Shown here one piece after another: positions 38,559 through 52,212 of a stretch of DNA of 64,000 nucleotides. The notes beneath the pieces were generated by a model. That model did no database searches and was not told where the DNA came from. It saw only the letters and a program-made list of their open reading frames with translations. The position numbers were made by a program, and so were the translations under genes. Each line of letters starts with the position of its first letter. Position 1 is the first letter of the stretch. Source of the stretch: Rhynchonema sp. JSB1_4 (taxonomy: Eukaryota > Nematoda > Chromadorea > Monhysterida > Xyalidae); contig JASAMV010005069.1 in assembly GCA_030248065.1 (NCBI GenBank), positions 62,001-126,000 of the forward strand. Reading direction: 5' to 3'.

Positions 38559-41500
38559 GTTGGTCTATTTGTTTATGGCGTACGGAAACTGAAAAGATCT
38601 GAGTTGCAAAGAGTCAACAAGGATGCACTATATGTACGTACATACATACGTGCCGTACATAATGTACAGTTTGCAATGGTATGCAATAATGTATGTACCT
38701 ACATACAACTGATCACGAATATCAGGAAAGTTTCCGAAAATTACCAGGAAGTAATCCAAAAATAGATTTCTCGACAATAAAGAGAACAAACAAATGCCTT
38801 GCGCGACAGAATAAAACACGACACATTAGATTGACAGTTGGCACTAGAAAAACAGCAAATATGTTTTTGCGCCCGTGGAAGTTGCCATTTGCTGTCAGCC
38901 GTTGGGGACATGGGGTCAACATTTTGATGACCATGTCGTTTCTGGGCTCAGAAAAAAGGCGGTACTGGTCGGAGCCGTTTGTTCATATCGAATGGGATTG
39001 AAGAACAGTTATGGCACCAGATGCACTATGTATAACTCCTTGATCTAAAGTAAGGGTCATCGAAACTCATAGTACATCCATGAGCCATGTCTTGAAGACG
39101 TGAAAAAGGGTACCGAACAAACAAGACAGAGAAGAGCGTATGGACAAAGTGGATTTCATGCATCCGTGAGGTGACGTATAATACAACGGTCGTGCAAACA
39201 GGCAATCAGTCATAATGCGGGCGGGTCAGACGCGAAAACCATGGAGCGAAATGCGTGGCAAGTAGGACAAAGTGGGTGGTGCGTGCATTCGTTGCGATTG
39301 GACGACGCAAGAAAGTTCCTAGTTGAGCCCCTCTAAGTGTACACAGGGTCTAAAATAAAAAAAAACTGTTTACAACAGCCGGCGTAGCCGCTCTCCTGCT
39401 CTTGTCTCCTCGTCTATAAGTGCGGCTGCGTGATAACAAAGTGTGGGCTGATTGGAGCCATTTTTATTGACGTCTGCAATCTGTTCGAAACACAAGGGTC
39501 CATAACCGAATTCTGCGGTCTGAGATCACAAGATGACAAGCTAGCCAGAGCATAACAGAGAATAAGTAATTGGTACTCTCAGTAAATAAGGGTTCATTGA
39601 CGTCCGCGCTGTGCCTCAAGAAAAATGACGGAATACTTCTCTGTGCTCATGCACCGAAAGCGATCCAAAAGCACGACTGAGCATGAGCAAACATGAGAGA
39701 AATTTTAAATTTGTGTGATCAAAGTAGTGTGACGATTGGTGAAAAGTAAACATCACGGTGGACTGGTTTTTTGCTTGTGCACGAACAGAGCACTTTTGTT
39801 TTTCGGTTTCATGAGGAACGTTCTGTGAAAGCTTCTCATCGAGCTGAAAAAAACTTTTATCGTTGTCAACTGCAAGCACGCATAGAAAAACGTCTGATAC
39901 GAGAATATACACCACACCACACCAGGGTTGGATTAAAAATTTTTTTATTATCGAACTTTTAACTTTTTGAATTCCGAGAAATTTTTCAAGATTTATGTAT
40001 GTACTTTTTTATTCCGGACCACAAAAATTTCGGTTCTCAATATGAAAATTTTTCGAAATTTAATTGTTATTTGATTATACTTACCGATTGTGTGTTTACC
40101 AACAGGCAGTAGCGAGGTGATGTTTTTTTACGATGAGTCCGATAACGTGACAAATTCGTGTGTGGGGATAATCTCTCCACCATTATGTCAGTTGTAATAT
40201 GAAAGTAAAGGCGTGTCAGGGGAAAGATAAATAACTGGCACATTTTTGAGCAGAATTACATGAAAACAGCTCGTAACCCGCGGCTGGTGATCTTCTGCGT
40301 TTTGGCACGATAAGTTTAAGCAGATTGATTTTGACTTGCTGGAAGAACTGAATGCGTACGTCATGACCGCTGTTTAGGTCGTTTAGTAGAGCCACAGACC
40401 TCTAACGTTGCAATGACGCTGTACCGAAGCGAAATACAAGCGTCGGTATTTGGGCTTTCACTTTATTTAGGCCATGTTTTGATTTTAAAACAAGCAGAAA
40501 CATGTACAAAAAACATGCGTCTGCCACCAACATATTAAAAAAGTGAACTTACCTTTCCAATTTTTAAAAACCGAGAAAAAGTGGTGAGCTTTCTTTAAAA
40601 AATATTTTTAAAATTTTTTCTTACTCAACTCTGCACCGCACCAAGAAGTGCACATGATTTATTTTTCAGTGTCGGCCGTGCTCCATTAAGTGCGAAGTTT
40701 TCTTTTCTTTGGCTTTTCGATTGCGGTCTGTTCTTTGTTCCTCCACTTTCACTTCTGATAAAATAGTGCAGCGGCGGCACGCTTTTACGGTTTTCAGGAC
40801 GCAAAGTTCCCACTTGGTTCCATGTTCTGTTGTTTATACGCCATGAAGTGCATCAAAAACCAATTATGCCACCCATTCGCTTGCTTTCACACATGAACGG
40901 TCTGTCGGAAGATTTGTGTATGTTGCAATAAGCACACACTGCGGTGTAATTGCGCACAAGCCACATTGCCGAGTGTGTTATATCTCGCGGCTATTGCACA
41001 TGCGGTTAAATAGCAACACAGAATGCATATTAGCGCAACGAGTGTGTGTCGCCGAAATGTCTTCTGGTCATCAATCACTCAGGATTAAATCGATTCAGCA
41101 GCCAAACATTTTCGGCATGCCAAGGATGCACCGAGCTCAAAACGAGCGCTTTAGACTGGTACAAAACGGTTGTGTCGCGGCAGGGCTCTGCCTAATCTCC
41201 AGCGTAAATAGTCACCGCGTAACTTTGTGGCCGTGCGAAATTAATAGGCATTAAACGCCGCATTATAAAACAAAACATGACAAAACTTGGCCCATGTTTT
41301 CCAAACTGCCTGTACTCAACAATTGCAACTTTCACCCATAATAATCTGGCTAACCCCACGACCACTATACAATGAACGCATCATTGTGAGTGTTAGGTAT
41401 GTTCATCTGTGGTATGCATGTGTTTGATGATACGGCTCTCTGTTCCAATTCAGGGTAGCCTTTTAGCTTTTCACTCTCGGTTTGCGCATTATAAATTTAT

Positions 41501-41724
41501 GAAGGAAGCAGACACGCTGGACGGTGACGGGCGAGTGTAGTAAATTATTTTCATCCATGCGCGTGTCCAGCATACTTTTGATTCCAGTAGTGTATTGTTC
41601 AGCGGTCTCTTGTGTACCATACCCGTTTTGTAGTATATAGGCATATCTTTTGCCAGCAAACAAAAACTGCGCGAACATAGCATCTCACTGAGTGACCCAT
41701 ACCGGACATCATACATTATAGTTG
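38559..41724. other. Intergenic region with no recognised gene
   Basis: The start includes the K2P-like gene A promoter side and TACATACGTGCC/ATGTATGTAC short tandem repeats (about 38633-38706). The rest is AT-rich with only short open frames lacking family resemblance. No tRNA, rRNA or transposon ends were identified with confidence. Confidence 0.4.
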
Positions 41725-42843
41725 ATGCCTCCCCAAATTTACTATCCAGCAGCACCGGCAGTGATGGCCCCGATTCTCGGCAATCAGTTTCTATACGCTG
41801 GTCAATCAATCGGCAGCATGTTCCAATTGATCAGCGAATCCACACATCAGGTGTCGGAACTCTACACCGTTTTGTGTCGCCTGCAATTCTATGTGCTGCT
41901 GCTCGTCGCACTTTGCTACGGCATGGCCTTTCTGACGATCATATTCGTTGTGGCCAGGTTTATTCGAGGTATGATATGTGGGACACAAACAATATATTAT
42001 GCACTGTCTAAAAATGGCAAAGAATTAGGATGACAACTTTTCAGGCCACAGCAATATCTCCAAACGGAGACCGTCGTTATCCACTGATTTAGCCGAACCA
42101 CAATCGGTTGTTACTCAACCCAGTGGACTAAACTGGACTCCAGCAGTGAAAACGTACCCGAATCTGAGTTCAGCCGAGCCACGACGGTCATGCGCGAACA
42201 TTCTGGACAACACTCATGTGAGTGAATGAAAAACACACATGCTTGGGGCAGATTCGGTGTGTGGATTAACACTGTTCGTTTCAGTGGGGATGGATCAAGA
42301 TTTTTTGTACTCTTAATAAACATATGGTAAAAATCGGTATTTCTATGATAAGAAGCAATGTAAAATTCCCTATCTTGAAACATTTTTATGTTGCAGCTTC
42401 ACAACAAAGCGCCGATGAAGCGAACGCTGACGATGACCACGGCGGCCGGCCGTCGTCGTGCTGTGCAACAGGTGTGGGAAGAAATCAGGGACCATTTCAT
42501 GAATGGAAACGTCATGTACTTTATGGCGGCAATTTAAATTATCCAGGAACCGCTGTTGACACCGTTCTCCGACAGCGGTGCCTCGAACAAGGTCGGCATC
42601 AAGACGGAAGCACGAGAACAGATGACCGGCTTTCCGGACGCTTCCACCAACACAACATACAGCTGTAACGATCTGCGCCCGTCGTCCACTACCGTAACCC
42701 AACAACTTACCGTAGCCCCGCAGCCGGCCGTGACAAGCAGCTACGGTCAACGCAAGATCACACGCAGCGGCAGTATTGAGAAAAGTCTGAGGATGGACAC
42801 GGTCGATTTGAATAGTCATTCACTGGCGGCAATTTTGGACTGA
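41725..42843 (+). CDS. Single-pass membrane protein of unknown family (paralog 1), 4 exons
   Basis: Exons 41725-41968, 42045-42217, 42397-42471, 42547-42843 sum to 789 nt, or 262 aa. There is no cleavable signal peptide. A Tyr/Pro/Ala-rich N-terminus leads to a helix (IGSMFQLISESTHQVSELYT, about 29-48) and one membrane segment at about 54-77 (FYVLLLVALCYGMAFLTIIF). Then come basic residues (KRRPS) and a long Ser/Thr/Pro-rich polar tail ending DLNSHSLAAILD. The helix-TM order and spacing match the protein at 52213-53050. I do not recognise the family. A small channel auxiliary subunit (KCNE/MPS-like shape) is one guess that rests on topology only. The exon 3 donor is weak (GTGTGG); reading through it gives a stop after about 24 codons, an alternative C-terminus. 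Confidence 0.65.
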
Positions 42844-42943
42844 TGAAAGCAATAACGGATTTTAACGATGTTTACGGGAATTATTGTCATATTCTGCTAA
42901 CACCCGCTTGTACAGGGTATGTATATGATGTATTGTAAAGATC

Positions 42944-43120
42944 AGTAGCGGATCCAGTTTTCGGCCAAAGGGGCCAAATCTCAAACGTCATTTTTATCTG
43001 GTACTGTACATGTTTGATTTTTCAACAATCGTCTTTACCTAGTGCTTGCTTTGAATTTTGCTATTTTAATTCGGATTCTATTCAATAACCGTGGGGCGCG
43101 AAAATCTGGGAAAAATACAA
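42944..43120 (+). mobile_element. Left-end fragment of the GGCGGATCC hAT-like family
   Basis: Begins CAGTAGCGGATCCAG and continues with GGCCAAAGGGGCC and AAACGTCATTTTTATC, matching the starts of the elements at 47178 and 56354. The right end is not seen, so this copy is truncated or strongly diverged. Confidence 0.55.
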
Positions 43121-46100
43121 ATACGAGATTAATACATACAGTGCCTGCAGTTCACTATTCCTGTTCAGTGATGGTGTCCTATGGAGTTCGTAGGGGTTTT
43201 TTAGATGTCACCCAACTTTTTAGCGTGGTTGGAAATGAGTTACTCCAATCGGTTAACATTAACATGCAATCAAAAGTACATATGTGATCTACTTTTGATA
43301 CATCACCTATTACTCATTTCAAAGCTGTCCCCTGACATTGCCATTCGTAAGGCACGAGCAATCTTTCTGAAGCTCACGGTGTCTTCTGGTAGACCCCACC
43401 CGCTGCGTGAGCTTGCAAATGGTCTCTCATAATTGGTCTGGATTTGTCAGTTGCCCATCGCTACACGCTCAGCTCTAAATATAGGATATTACAATTATTG
43501 CGAATGAAAGCATCCAGCGAAATGTATCTGTAGCATGGGATTAAAATTGTGTTGGCTGCTTGGGCTAAAATCCCGATGGGCAAAATCCCCATAAAATAAA
43601 TTTTGGTTTGGCTTCTGGTTGCGCTTGGGCCCAACCTTGGGCTACCCTACAAAACCCCGAAAAAATCCCGATAAAAATCCCGACAAGCAAACTCCCGATA
43701 AAGAATCCGGCCAGAATCAAAAGAAAAAATGCTGTAAGAACAACTCCAGTGCTCCTGAGTTCGTGTTGTTCTGTACAGCAGTGTTAGACTTTCTGTTGAA
43801 CTGCCGTCACCAACAGTGTGGTCATCACATCCACATCAACTTCCTGCTTTCTCCTGTATTTATGGCGCATAGAGTCGTCATTTCACCGTACGAGTCCCCG
43901 AACAGCCAATTATAGTCTTTTTGCTTGCTTATTGCTGCATTACTTTTGTCTGTGCAAGCTGAGAAAAGTATGGCATGCTACTAACCTATGTGGCGTGAAC
44001 ATAAAATAGTTTGCGATCTGCAAGCTGCCTTTGTGGCATCAGCTGAGCACATTCTAAAAGCCGATTAAAGATTATGCAGTTCGCTGAGTGAAATTTCTCT
44101 CAGCAAAACTCATTATATTGAGAAGAAGTGGAACGAAAGAACCCAAGAAGAACATCAGAGAGAAAATGATGGTTTTCGTGTTTTGTTGCCGGTTATGCAA
44201 ACCTACTTTTTTTAAAATTTTAAGTTAGGATGTGCCAAGATATGTACTTTATGTCAAAACGCTGCTCAAGTTCTTTGAAGATCTTAATGGTAAGATTTCC
44301 GCTTGCATATTCTACAGGTATTCATTCGCAGGCTGCTACATTTTGTGTGTGTATTTTCACCACATAGATCATCTTTACTTGAGTGAGTGCCTTGTCGATA
44401 CGGCAGGGGTATACCGAGCCCATTAAACAAGCTGAATCATGCAGTCACTCACACGAACCTACTTGAGTTTCCCTCTAGAGCCCCCAAGGGCTTTATTAAA
44501 AAAGTGCGAAAGTCAGAGGAGACTTTGTCAAGTATGTTTTCCCAAATAGAACCCCTAGGGCTCCATTTAGAAAGTCCTCAAAGTACCAATCATAGTGATA
44601 AAGTTTTCAGTCCATATTATTTTGTGTCAGGACGTCTTATAAAGCCATCAGTATAATGCACATATGCACAGAAAACAAACGGAAAAAAATCAAGTTCAAA
44701 CTGCTGTGACGAATGAAATAGCCAATTTGCTCAGAAAACCAGTCATTTTTGGTACAAAATTAGGCACCGAATGACATATGTACAGTATATTAAGTGTTAA
44801 ATAGAGCCCAGTGGTGCACTGGGGGCTGTATATGAAAACGCCGGTATGTACATGCATGTACACAAAGCATGACCTGGACGACCGGCACAGGTTGAGTTCG
44901 ATACGTGTTACATGTTTGGTGTATGTATAGCATGAGTGCTCTGGTGTTTCCAATTGCAAGAGACACAGTACTCTTCCTTGAAGTCACACAAATTTGCCGA
45001 CCATGGGGTGTCGGTGTCATTGGGCCCCGCTGAAAACATAATGTGCACAAGGCAGTGTAGTGGGACTGGGCGATCCCCGCTTAGGGATACCTTGAAACCA
45101 CCCCTCTAGGGTCTAAGGGGAGGGGCGGAAGGGTAGCTACTGTATACCTAGCAACCATCCCTGAGGGTACCTTGCAACCATCAATGTATGGTTTTCACCG
45201 GTAAAAATGGGTGTTTTACTACCTTCAAATCCCAAAAATAGGCGGGACAGGAGTAAACCGAAACTGAAGTTTATGCCAGAGACAGTATCATCATGCAATG
45301 TGCCTCATTAAAAACACAACACGCTCCAAGCAAGTACACCTTACAGTACCTAACTCAAGTCAAGCAGTTGTCACTCAGCACGTGCGCTCCTGTCAGCTCG
45401 GGTTTCCAATAAATATGGTTGACAGTTTGTGTCTATTAGCTTAGTTTGTTTCTGTGCCGCTTGCAGTGGCAATGGTTTCTTGGGTTGTTGGGGCCTGGTG
45501 TCTTTAGCAGTGCAATGGTACAGCATGTTGTTTATTCGGCGGCCTGATCTGAGTTTAAGTGTATCCTTAATCAATGTGGTTCCTGGTCAAGACTGTCACC
45601 GTGAGCTTCGAAAACAGTGCGCCTTTCCTATAGATGTCCTGTGATAGTATACCCTATTATCCCTGCATATTACTGCCACGGCAGCATGGGACCACATATT
45701 ATTATTTTGTACTCCGAGTATCTACACATTTAAAAGGGCTTATTGTTAAAATTAACTTTCCCACCCCCTCGGAAAGTGGCGGCATTCTCTGTCGAGTCTT
45801 CGCAAAATCCCTTCCGTTCCAAAATTAATGAAACATACATAAGTGCTCACCTTCATTTTCAATCAACGAGTTCGAGTATGCTGTGTCAGGCTAATATTAC
45901 AGTGCTCAACTCAAGTGGTCAAATCAATTCGTCAACTCACAGCAATAAGCTGACCACAGTAAAACCCTGTTTCACACCCTGAGCATGCCAAGCTAACCTT
46001 TACGTAGGTACTGTACTAAGGAAGTTTTCAGAATTACGCAGCGTCGACAAAAACAACGACCCAGTTCCAAAAAAGCCTCGCTCGGACTCGGACGAAATTT

Positions 46101-46324
46101 CATGCTGCAGCAGCAACATTCCGAAAACTGAAAAGCCGTTAGATATTAAGAAAATGTCCAAATAAGCCCCCCCCGGAGCTCATTGAGGAAAAATTTGCAT
46201 TTCAAAGTATCAAATCTGAGGTAACCAAGTATTTATCTAAGCACCCTATTTGGAATTCTCCGGTGCGCGTGCGTACTACATATATCTAAGTCACTCAACC
46301 AAAAAATACGTAGGCGAGTACGAG
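43121..46324. other. Intergenic region with no recognised gene
   Basis: Contains repeat-like stretches, including CCCGATAAAAATCCCGAC-type runs near 43665-43700 and a G/C-rich piece near 45055-45180 that shares ACCTTGCAACCATC with sequence near 1790. No conserved coding sequence is seen. Confidence 0.4.
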
Positions 46325-46734
46325 TACAGTGAACCCTCGTCATAGTGACCCACGACAGTGAAACTCTCTTTATAGTGACAAACTTGTGGGTCCCGACTTT
46401 TCACGTGTTACTCTCTTTATAGTGGAAATTTCTTTGTTGTAGTGAGCAAACAAAAAAAGATGGTCTAGCAGTGGGCACAAATGACTGAAGATGGAACTTA
46501 CTCAAGCTCAAACACCAGACTTTTGTATATTTGTCGGTATTGTGGTATTGTTCCTGCAGTTTTACGTCGGAAATGGTTCAAAGCACATTCGTGATCGACA
46601 AAACGCTCTGTTCCACATTCAACAAATGTTTCATCACATACACAATATGTACATATTCCCCAAATTATTTACAGTGTAATGTTGTTTACAATGACCGGGT
46701 CCCGTTTATGTCACTATAAAGAGCGTTGACCGTA
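46325..46734 (+). mobile_element. pogo/mariner-like MITE, copy 1
   Basis: Begins TACAGTGAACCCTCGTCATA and ends AAGAGCGTTGACCGTA, with imperfect inverted termini and TA at each end. The internal block around GGTTCAAAGCACATTCGTGA through TTCCACATTCAACAAATG is shared with 53299-53792. The short frame it contains is repeat sequence, not a gene. Confidence 0.7.
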
Positions 46735-47177
46735 TGTAGGTACCAGGTATGCTTGCATGTATGTAACCGTGTCCGTTATCACTTCAGTAAAGTCGGTTAC
46801 CGTCTGCTTGAGACTAATTACAACGAACCGTTATATAGTTATCATGGTCCCGTCACCACTTTTATTCCAAGGACTGTTTCACGTGTAGGATCATAAGCTA
46901 CTCACGTTGTTGCAAATATTCGTTCCCGTTGATTCTGCCACGCACACTAGCCGGTAACGATGTCAGGGCAAAGACGATTGGGCTGAGCCGTTGTGGTACT
47001 AAATCATAAATTTTTGCCTCGCGTGACCGCGCGGTTTGACACCAATTTCCAATACATTGCACTGACACTCCTCAGGTGTTGTTATGTATTTCTATTCTGT
47101 GTAAAATGTACAAAAAGTTTATGTTTCATTTTCGGAATTTGAGATGTAGTTACTCATTCCATTTGGAATTTCGTCAT

Positions 47178-47563
47178 CAGTGGCGGATCCCGCCCAAGTG
47201 GGGGCAATTCCCAAAAGTCATTTTTATCAGTGAATGTTTGTTTCTTCAAAAACCGTTTTTATCCTGTGCTTGTTTATAATTGGGCGATTTTAAGCCAAAC
47301 GCCGTACAAACATGTGCATGCGCACGTACATAGCGCGTGAATATTTTGCACTCCCTATGCACGCGCGAGTTAGCGCGTCAGCCACAACTCAATGATGTGG
47401 GTGGATCCTACGCGCGCGATTTTTGGACCTTTGAAGTGTGAGTGAAAATCCTGCGATTCGGAACTTAGTCATTTTTCCTTCTTCTTTCCGAAGTGGTGGC
47501 CAACTTCAGGAGCCACTTTGACCATATGGGGCCTAGGCCCCTGTGCCCCTGGATCTGCTAGTG
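47178..47563 (+). mobile_element. hAT-like MITE, GGCGGATCC family
   Basis: Inverted termini CAGTGGCGGATCC and GGATCTGCTAGTG. The flanking octamers TTCGTCAT (47170-47177) and CTCGTCAT (47564-47571) differ at one base, as expected of an old 8-bp target duplication. An internal block CCTTTGAAGTGTGAGTG/AAAATCCTGCGATT is shared with 56354-57004. Confidence 0.75.
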
Positions 47564-50500
47564 CTCGTCATCACACGGTAATCGCATGATGTTGCCGTGG
47601 GTGTAATGAATGTATCCACCATGCCGTGCCATGACCGGGCGTGCGTAAGTTCATGTGAGAAGTATTAGGACATCAGTACCAGGTGGAGTGCAGTGCAAGC
47701 ATGTTCAAATTATACATATGTAAACGACTGGGTTGCCTTGGTTAGACGATAAGGGGGTTTGAAGGCGGGCGTCAAAGCTGCTCTCAAAGCACCTTATCGT
47801 CTCGTCTGACCAACAACAAATTATGAATGGTTTGAAAAATTAACCTACAACTTATATGTAGATTAGTAACATTATAGCCCTCCTCCGCCTCCCCGTTTTT
47901 TGACTTGAGCCTTGTTGGTTTAAGCGGAAGCATACGCGACCTGATCAATCAGTTTCATGAGTTATAAGCTGTTTATGTCGGCGCCCTTTAACATAAGAAA
48001 ATTTGTTTTTAATTAAGACAGATTATCATCAACAATAACGTGATAGCGATGCCTAATTTTAGCTTATAGTCTTCATTTACCATCTTGTTGATGTCCGACA
48101 AAAACAACGTGTCCGCTTTCTTGTGCGCTGCTGCTTTGTTCCCAGCTGGTTTGTGTGTGGACCACAGCATCAAAATAAGCGGGTTCCTTTCCAAGGCCAT
48201 CTGGTCTGGACTGGACGCCTTGCACAGCGGTTACCTGCACGATGTCCCTGCCTCCTTTTCTGATGCAGTATAGCATTCGTCACGCTTTGAATCATTTTTA
48301 TTGTTTTTTATCACAAGTTTTTCACATGTCTGCTAGCTAAATTGGTTCAATCAATGGCTCACATGCATGCTTAGTGCTTAGCTTTACAGTAAGCCCACGC
48401 ATTGAAGCTGGTTCGTGATGACCGGAACACATTCATGTGTCCGGTTACCGTACATATAAACTTGAAACAAACATTGTCTTCATTTTCAATGTCAAGATAC
48501 TGCATTATATGTAGGTCAGGTAAGCCTGCACTTTGGGTGTATAAACAACACACCGGGTGATAACAATATATTGGTGATCGGTCCGGTACGGTCATGCCTT
48601 GGTCACGTGACTTTTTGAAGCAAGGACATTTCAGGATTCGCTGAAGACACAAATTTTGGCCGGCTTAAGTTGCTAATTCTTCGACTGTAGCACTGGTCGA
48701 AATTATTAATAGAATAATAGATAAATTAGTGGTACATATGTATACATAGATCACCAAATCTCAAAATATCCTTGATACAAGAAGTCAATACAACCTCGGG
48801 CCTGACGAATCGGCATAAGTTTGATATCCCCATAGGAACATTCAGATAGTCTTACTTCTCCAACGTTTGTTAACATGCGATTAAGAATGATAGGCCCTAC
48901 GTTTGGTGGTCCGATACCCTACACCCTAACTTCACCTCTCTGACTCCATATTTGACAATTTTGATGCTGGGCATGTTTCCAACAAGTCTGCTGCATCTGA
49001 ACCTCCTTACGTACATATGTATGTATGTATATCTCTGCGTTTGAGCCGTATTTCAGAAAGTTTCCTTTTTTGGCTTTCAGGTCACATAAGTGATCCAAGC
49101 CACATAAGTTCAAAAATTAGTGATTCAAACCCGAAACCTGTGTCAGCATGAAAAGGCGAACCAAATATGGCTTGGATAACTAATTTTTAAAGCAACATTT
49201 TAGAACTATGATCTTTTTCGCGCTTCACTCGCTATAATATTTTTCATGGGATATTCTCGCATTATTTTAACGACCGAACTTCACTATTCGCCAGCCCGGC
49301 CAGCAGACATCGATCAAAGTAATAAATGTTTGTTATGTCAGCGCGTCACATCCTTACTTTTAAGGTTACTTTCCTGTTGACTGCTTGGTACATCCATAAT
49401 GGCAATCTATAAAGCTAAGCGTTTTCGCACTATATCAGTTACACGCAATCTTTATCTTTTGAGTTCGTCTATTAAGTATGTTTAATGTCACGTTTAAGCC
49501 ACAGTAACCTGAACGGATGTAAAAGACCCAACTGCGAGCACCAGCACATCATTAAACAATTTGAGTATCAAAATTCGCCTTCAAGTACGAATCTAGTTCC
49601 TCATGACGTGTACGTGTACCTGAAAGCCGATATGCAATACGCCACTAAACTAACGCTCATTACGCGACCTTTCAACTGAATCGTCGGGTCCCAAGTGTCT
49701 TGTACCCATCCAAGACAACGTGTTTACGTTTGGTAACCAAAAACAATATCCAAAAGTCCATCCTACACTCTCCACAGAGAATGTAATATGTATATGAAAT
49801 ACGCTGAAGTCATTCTAACCCATCAATATGTCTTTGGCCTATGTTGTAGCTTATGGTTCGGTTCCAGTGCGTGAAAAAAGTGTAAAAAGCGCTCGCTGGC
49901 TGGCCGCTAACGCTCAGAGTAAAAAGTAACATAGTTAAAGGCAAGGCATTATTTGGTGGAATTTTGAGCAGCACCTTTTAAATGCTCCATTCGTTTGCTT
50001 GGACGGGGTGCCATCAACGCACCAAAGTGTACTCAAACCTTTCTTACCGACTTTTCTTGATTTTGATGTTGATGTATAGCACTTATCTTTGTTGCCAAAC
50101 ACACTCTGACAATTGTTGGTGTCATTAGAATGTGAATTGTATTGGTACAAAGCGCACTTCTATTTTCCGTTTCGTTCTGTTTTCCCAAAGGATGATTGGT
50201 GCACCAGGACATCATCACCAGAATGAGGGACAACATGACTATTGGATTCACATAATAGCTTTGCCCGTTGTTTGCGACGCTGTCGCAAGTCGATCGGAAC
50301 GGAACCAGAAAGCTTTTCGAATCTCAAACAGCGATTGTTGCGCAGGTCACCTGGAACCACAGGAATGTGCAAACAAAGTTTGTACTTGACTCAGAAAAAA
50401 TACAGATACAGCAGTGTAGATGAATTTTTTTGTGTCAATTGCCTGAGTTGAGGCAGAATATGTACCTCTCAGCTTGTCGGCATCACAGAATCTAACCCAT

Positions 50501-52212
50501 TTTTTACGCGTCACCCTCCGAGCCAAGCAGGCAAGTTTTCCAAAGTGTCAGCCGATCAACGGTCCATAATTGATGACTGTCAGCCGCGTCAATTTATTGT
50601 GCAATCGTTTGGTCCCGAGGTCACTTTTCGGTCCACCGGCTTCGGGCCGAAAAATCCTGACCCAACATGAGCAACAGTCTATGCATTTGGCCCAGTATAA
50701 ACCAGACCAGCCTCTTTGGTCAGGGACTGAATTTCTGGATCCGACATGTGGGCCCTATATAGGTCGTCGTGCTTAAGGTGTCTCTATTCTTTTCGGACAT
50801 GCTGTCAACAAAGCAGTCCAAGTGTTTTCCAGCTCATTTGTGCACCAACAATCTATTGTGGCTCGTTTTTGTCATTTATTGGCACTTCTTTTGCTAACCT
50901 GGGTACTTCGCATACACTGGGATCAGGAGCACTAAGTTTTGGGAGGTTCCCAACAGTGTAATCTAGTGAAAATGGCCCATATTTGCGCACTTCTGGCACT
51001 TTTTTGTTGCATCACCAACAACGCAGCTGTTGTTGCGTTACTGGGGCAAGCAGCAACAAAGAAAATATTGCACCCTGAGGAAAACAGCGACAACTTTTGC
51101 TTCAAAGTTTAGGTTCAGGGACTTATAGCTTGCACGGTGAGTATGTATATGCATATAAATGCACCGGTGACTCACAGGCGGTCGGTGCACCAGGACATCA
51201 TCAGTGCGAACACACCAGGCCGGACCATACCAAGACAAAGCCGACATCGGCCCAGCATGCAGGGACGCGCGAGTTGCCGCTGTCTGCTCAAATTCGTTTT
51301 TTCTACTGCTCTTTCTTCTAGCAATCCCATTGGGTGTGTCGCCAGTGCCTTATTGCTTGACGAAAAAACTATCTTCCATTATTTTCGACTCAAGTCATCC
51401 CAAGGCTGCGAGTTTTTTCTTAACGCGCGTTTTCAAACGGAAATAATCCTCCTTTATTCTTTTGAAAACCCTTTCCGGATCCGCCCCTGCTGAGACTTCC
51501 TTTTTCGGCTACCTTTTTTTCATTAGCAGGTCCACACCTCTAACAGCTCACAGATTTATGTATATATAATTGAACAGCGTTCTGGGAGGGACTGGCTCCA
51601 TTTTGTCGCCTGATCTGTGCAGCAAAACGCCCTGATCGTATTCTATTGTACAGTATACGTATATAGATATTTGACTTCAGGTCAATTTTAGCTCGCTGTG
51701 TGTTAAATTAGATATTTCTATTTATGACAGAATGACATTGATATCGACGAAGGACTAATCTTTGTTTCAGCGTGCGCTTTTTGGCTTCGTGTACATACAG
51801 TATATGCATAGCGCACAAAGATGTGAAACCTCTATGCAGTCTGTAACGTCCCAGGCCATAACCTTCAATATGGTGGGCCCGCAACTCTGGATGCAGGAAA
51901 TTAACCTTAGACTTATGAAGGTGTTTTTTGAATTCGTCAAGACAATATTTAGCTTTCTTCAGATACTTCGCTTGCAGCATTGTACTTGCATGATCCTCGA
52001 GGACCAATTTCTCAAATTTACAACGATCTCCAATCAAAAGATGAACAGGAATCAAAGAACTTGCTGCTGCAGCAGAACATATGAAGAAATCTGCTCTTTC
52101 CCGAAACAAGCCTCGACGTAAACCGATGATCATAAAAAGTACAAACTAACAGAAATTCCATCGTGTGCATCAAGACATTAAAAACAATAAAATAGCAACC
52201 AAATTCGAATAA
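47564..52212. other. Intergenic region with no recognised gene
   Basis: Holds a short (ATGT)n microsatellite at about 49018-49030 and two copies of a dispersed GGTGCACCAGGACATCATCA motif (about 50198 and 51184). Open frames of up to about 140 codons exist, notably on the minus strand at 51708-52133, but none resembles a known family and no splice-linked neighbours were found. Confidence 0.4.

Noticed and set aside
46491..46679. Short plus-strand frame resembling another at 53529-53738
   Set aside because: The similarity comes from two copies of the same MITE, not from a gene family.
48009..48276. Overlapping minus-strand frames, one ending in a hydrophobic LKLGIAITLLLMIICL tail
   Set aside because: It looks like a possible tail-anchored exon, but no upstream exon or family match was found. 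Too weak to call.
51708..52133. 141-codon minus-strand frame (Lys/His/Leu-rich)
   Set aside because: It could be real, but it has no recognised motif, no splice-linked exon and no homolog I can recall. In 64 kb, a few frames of this length arise by chance.
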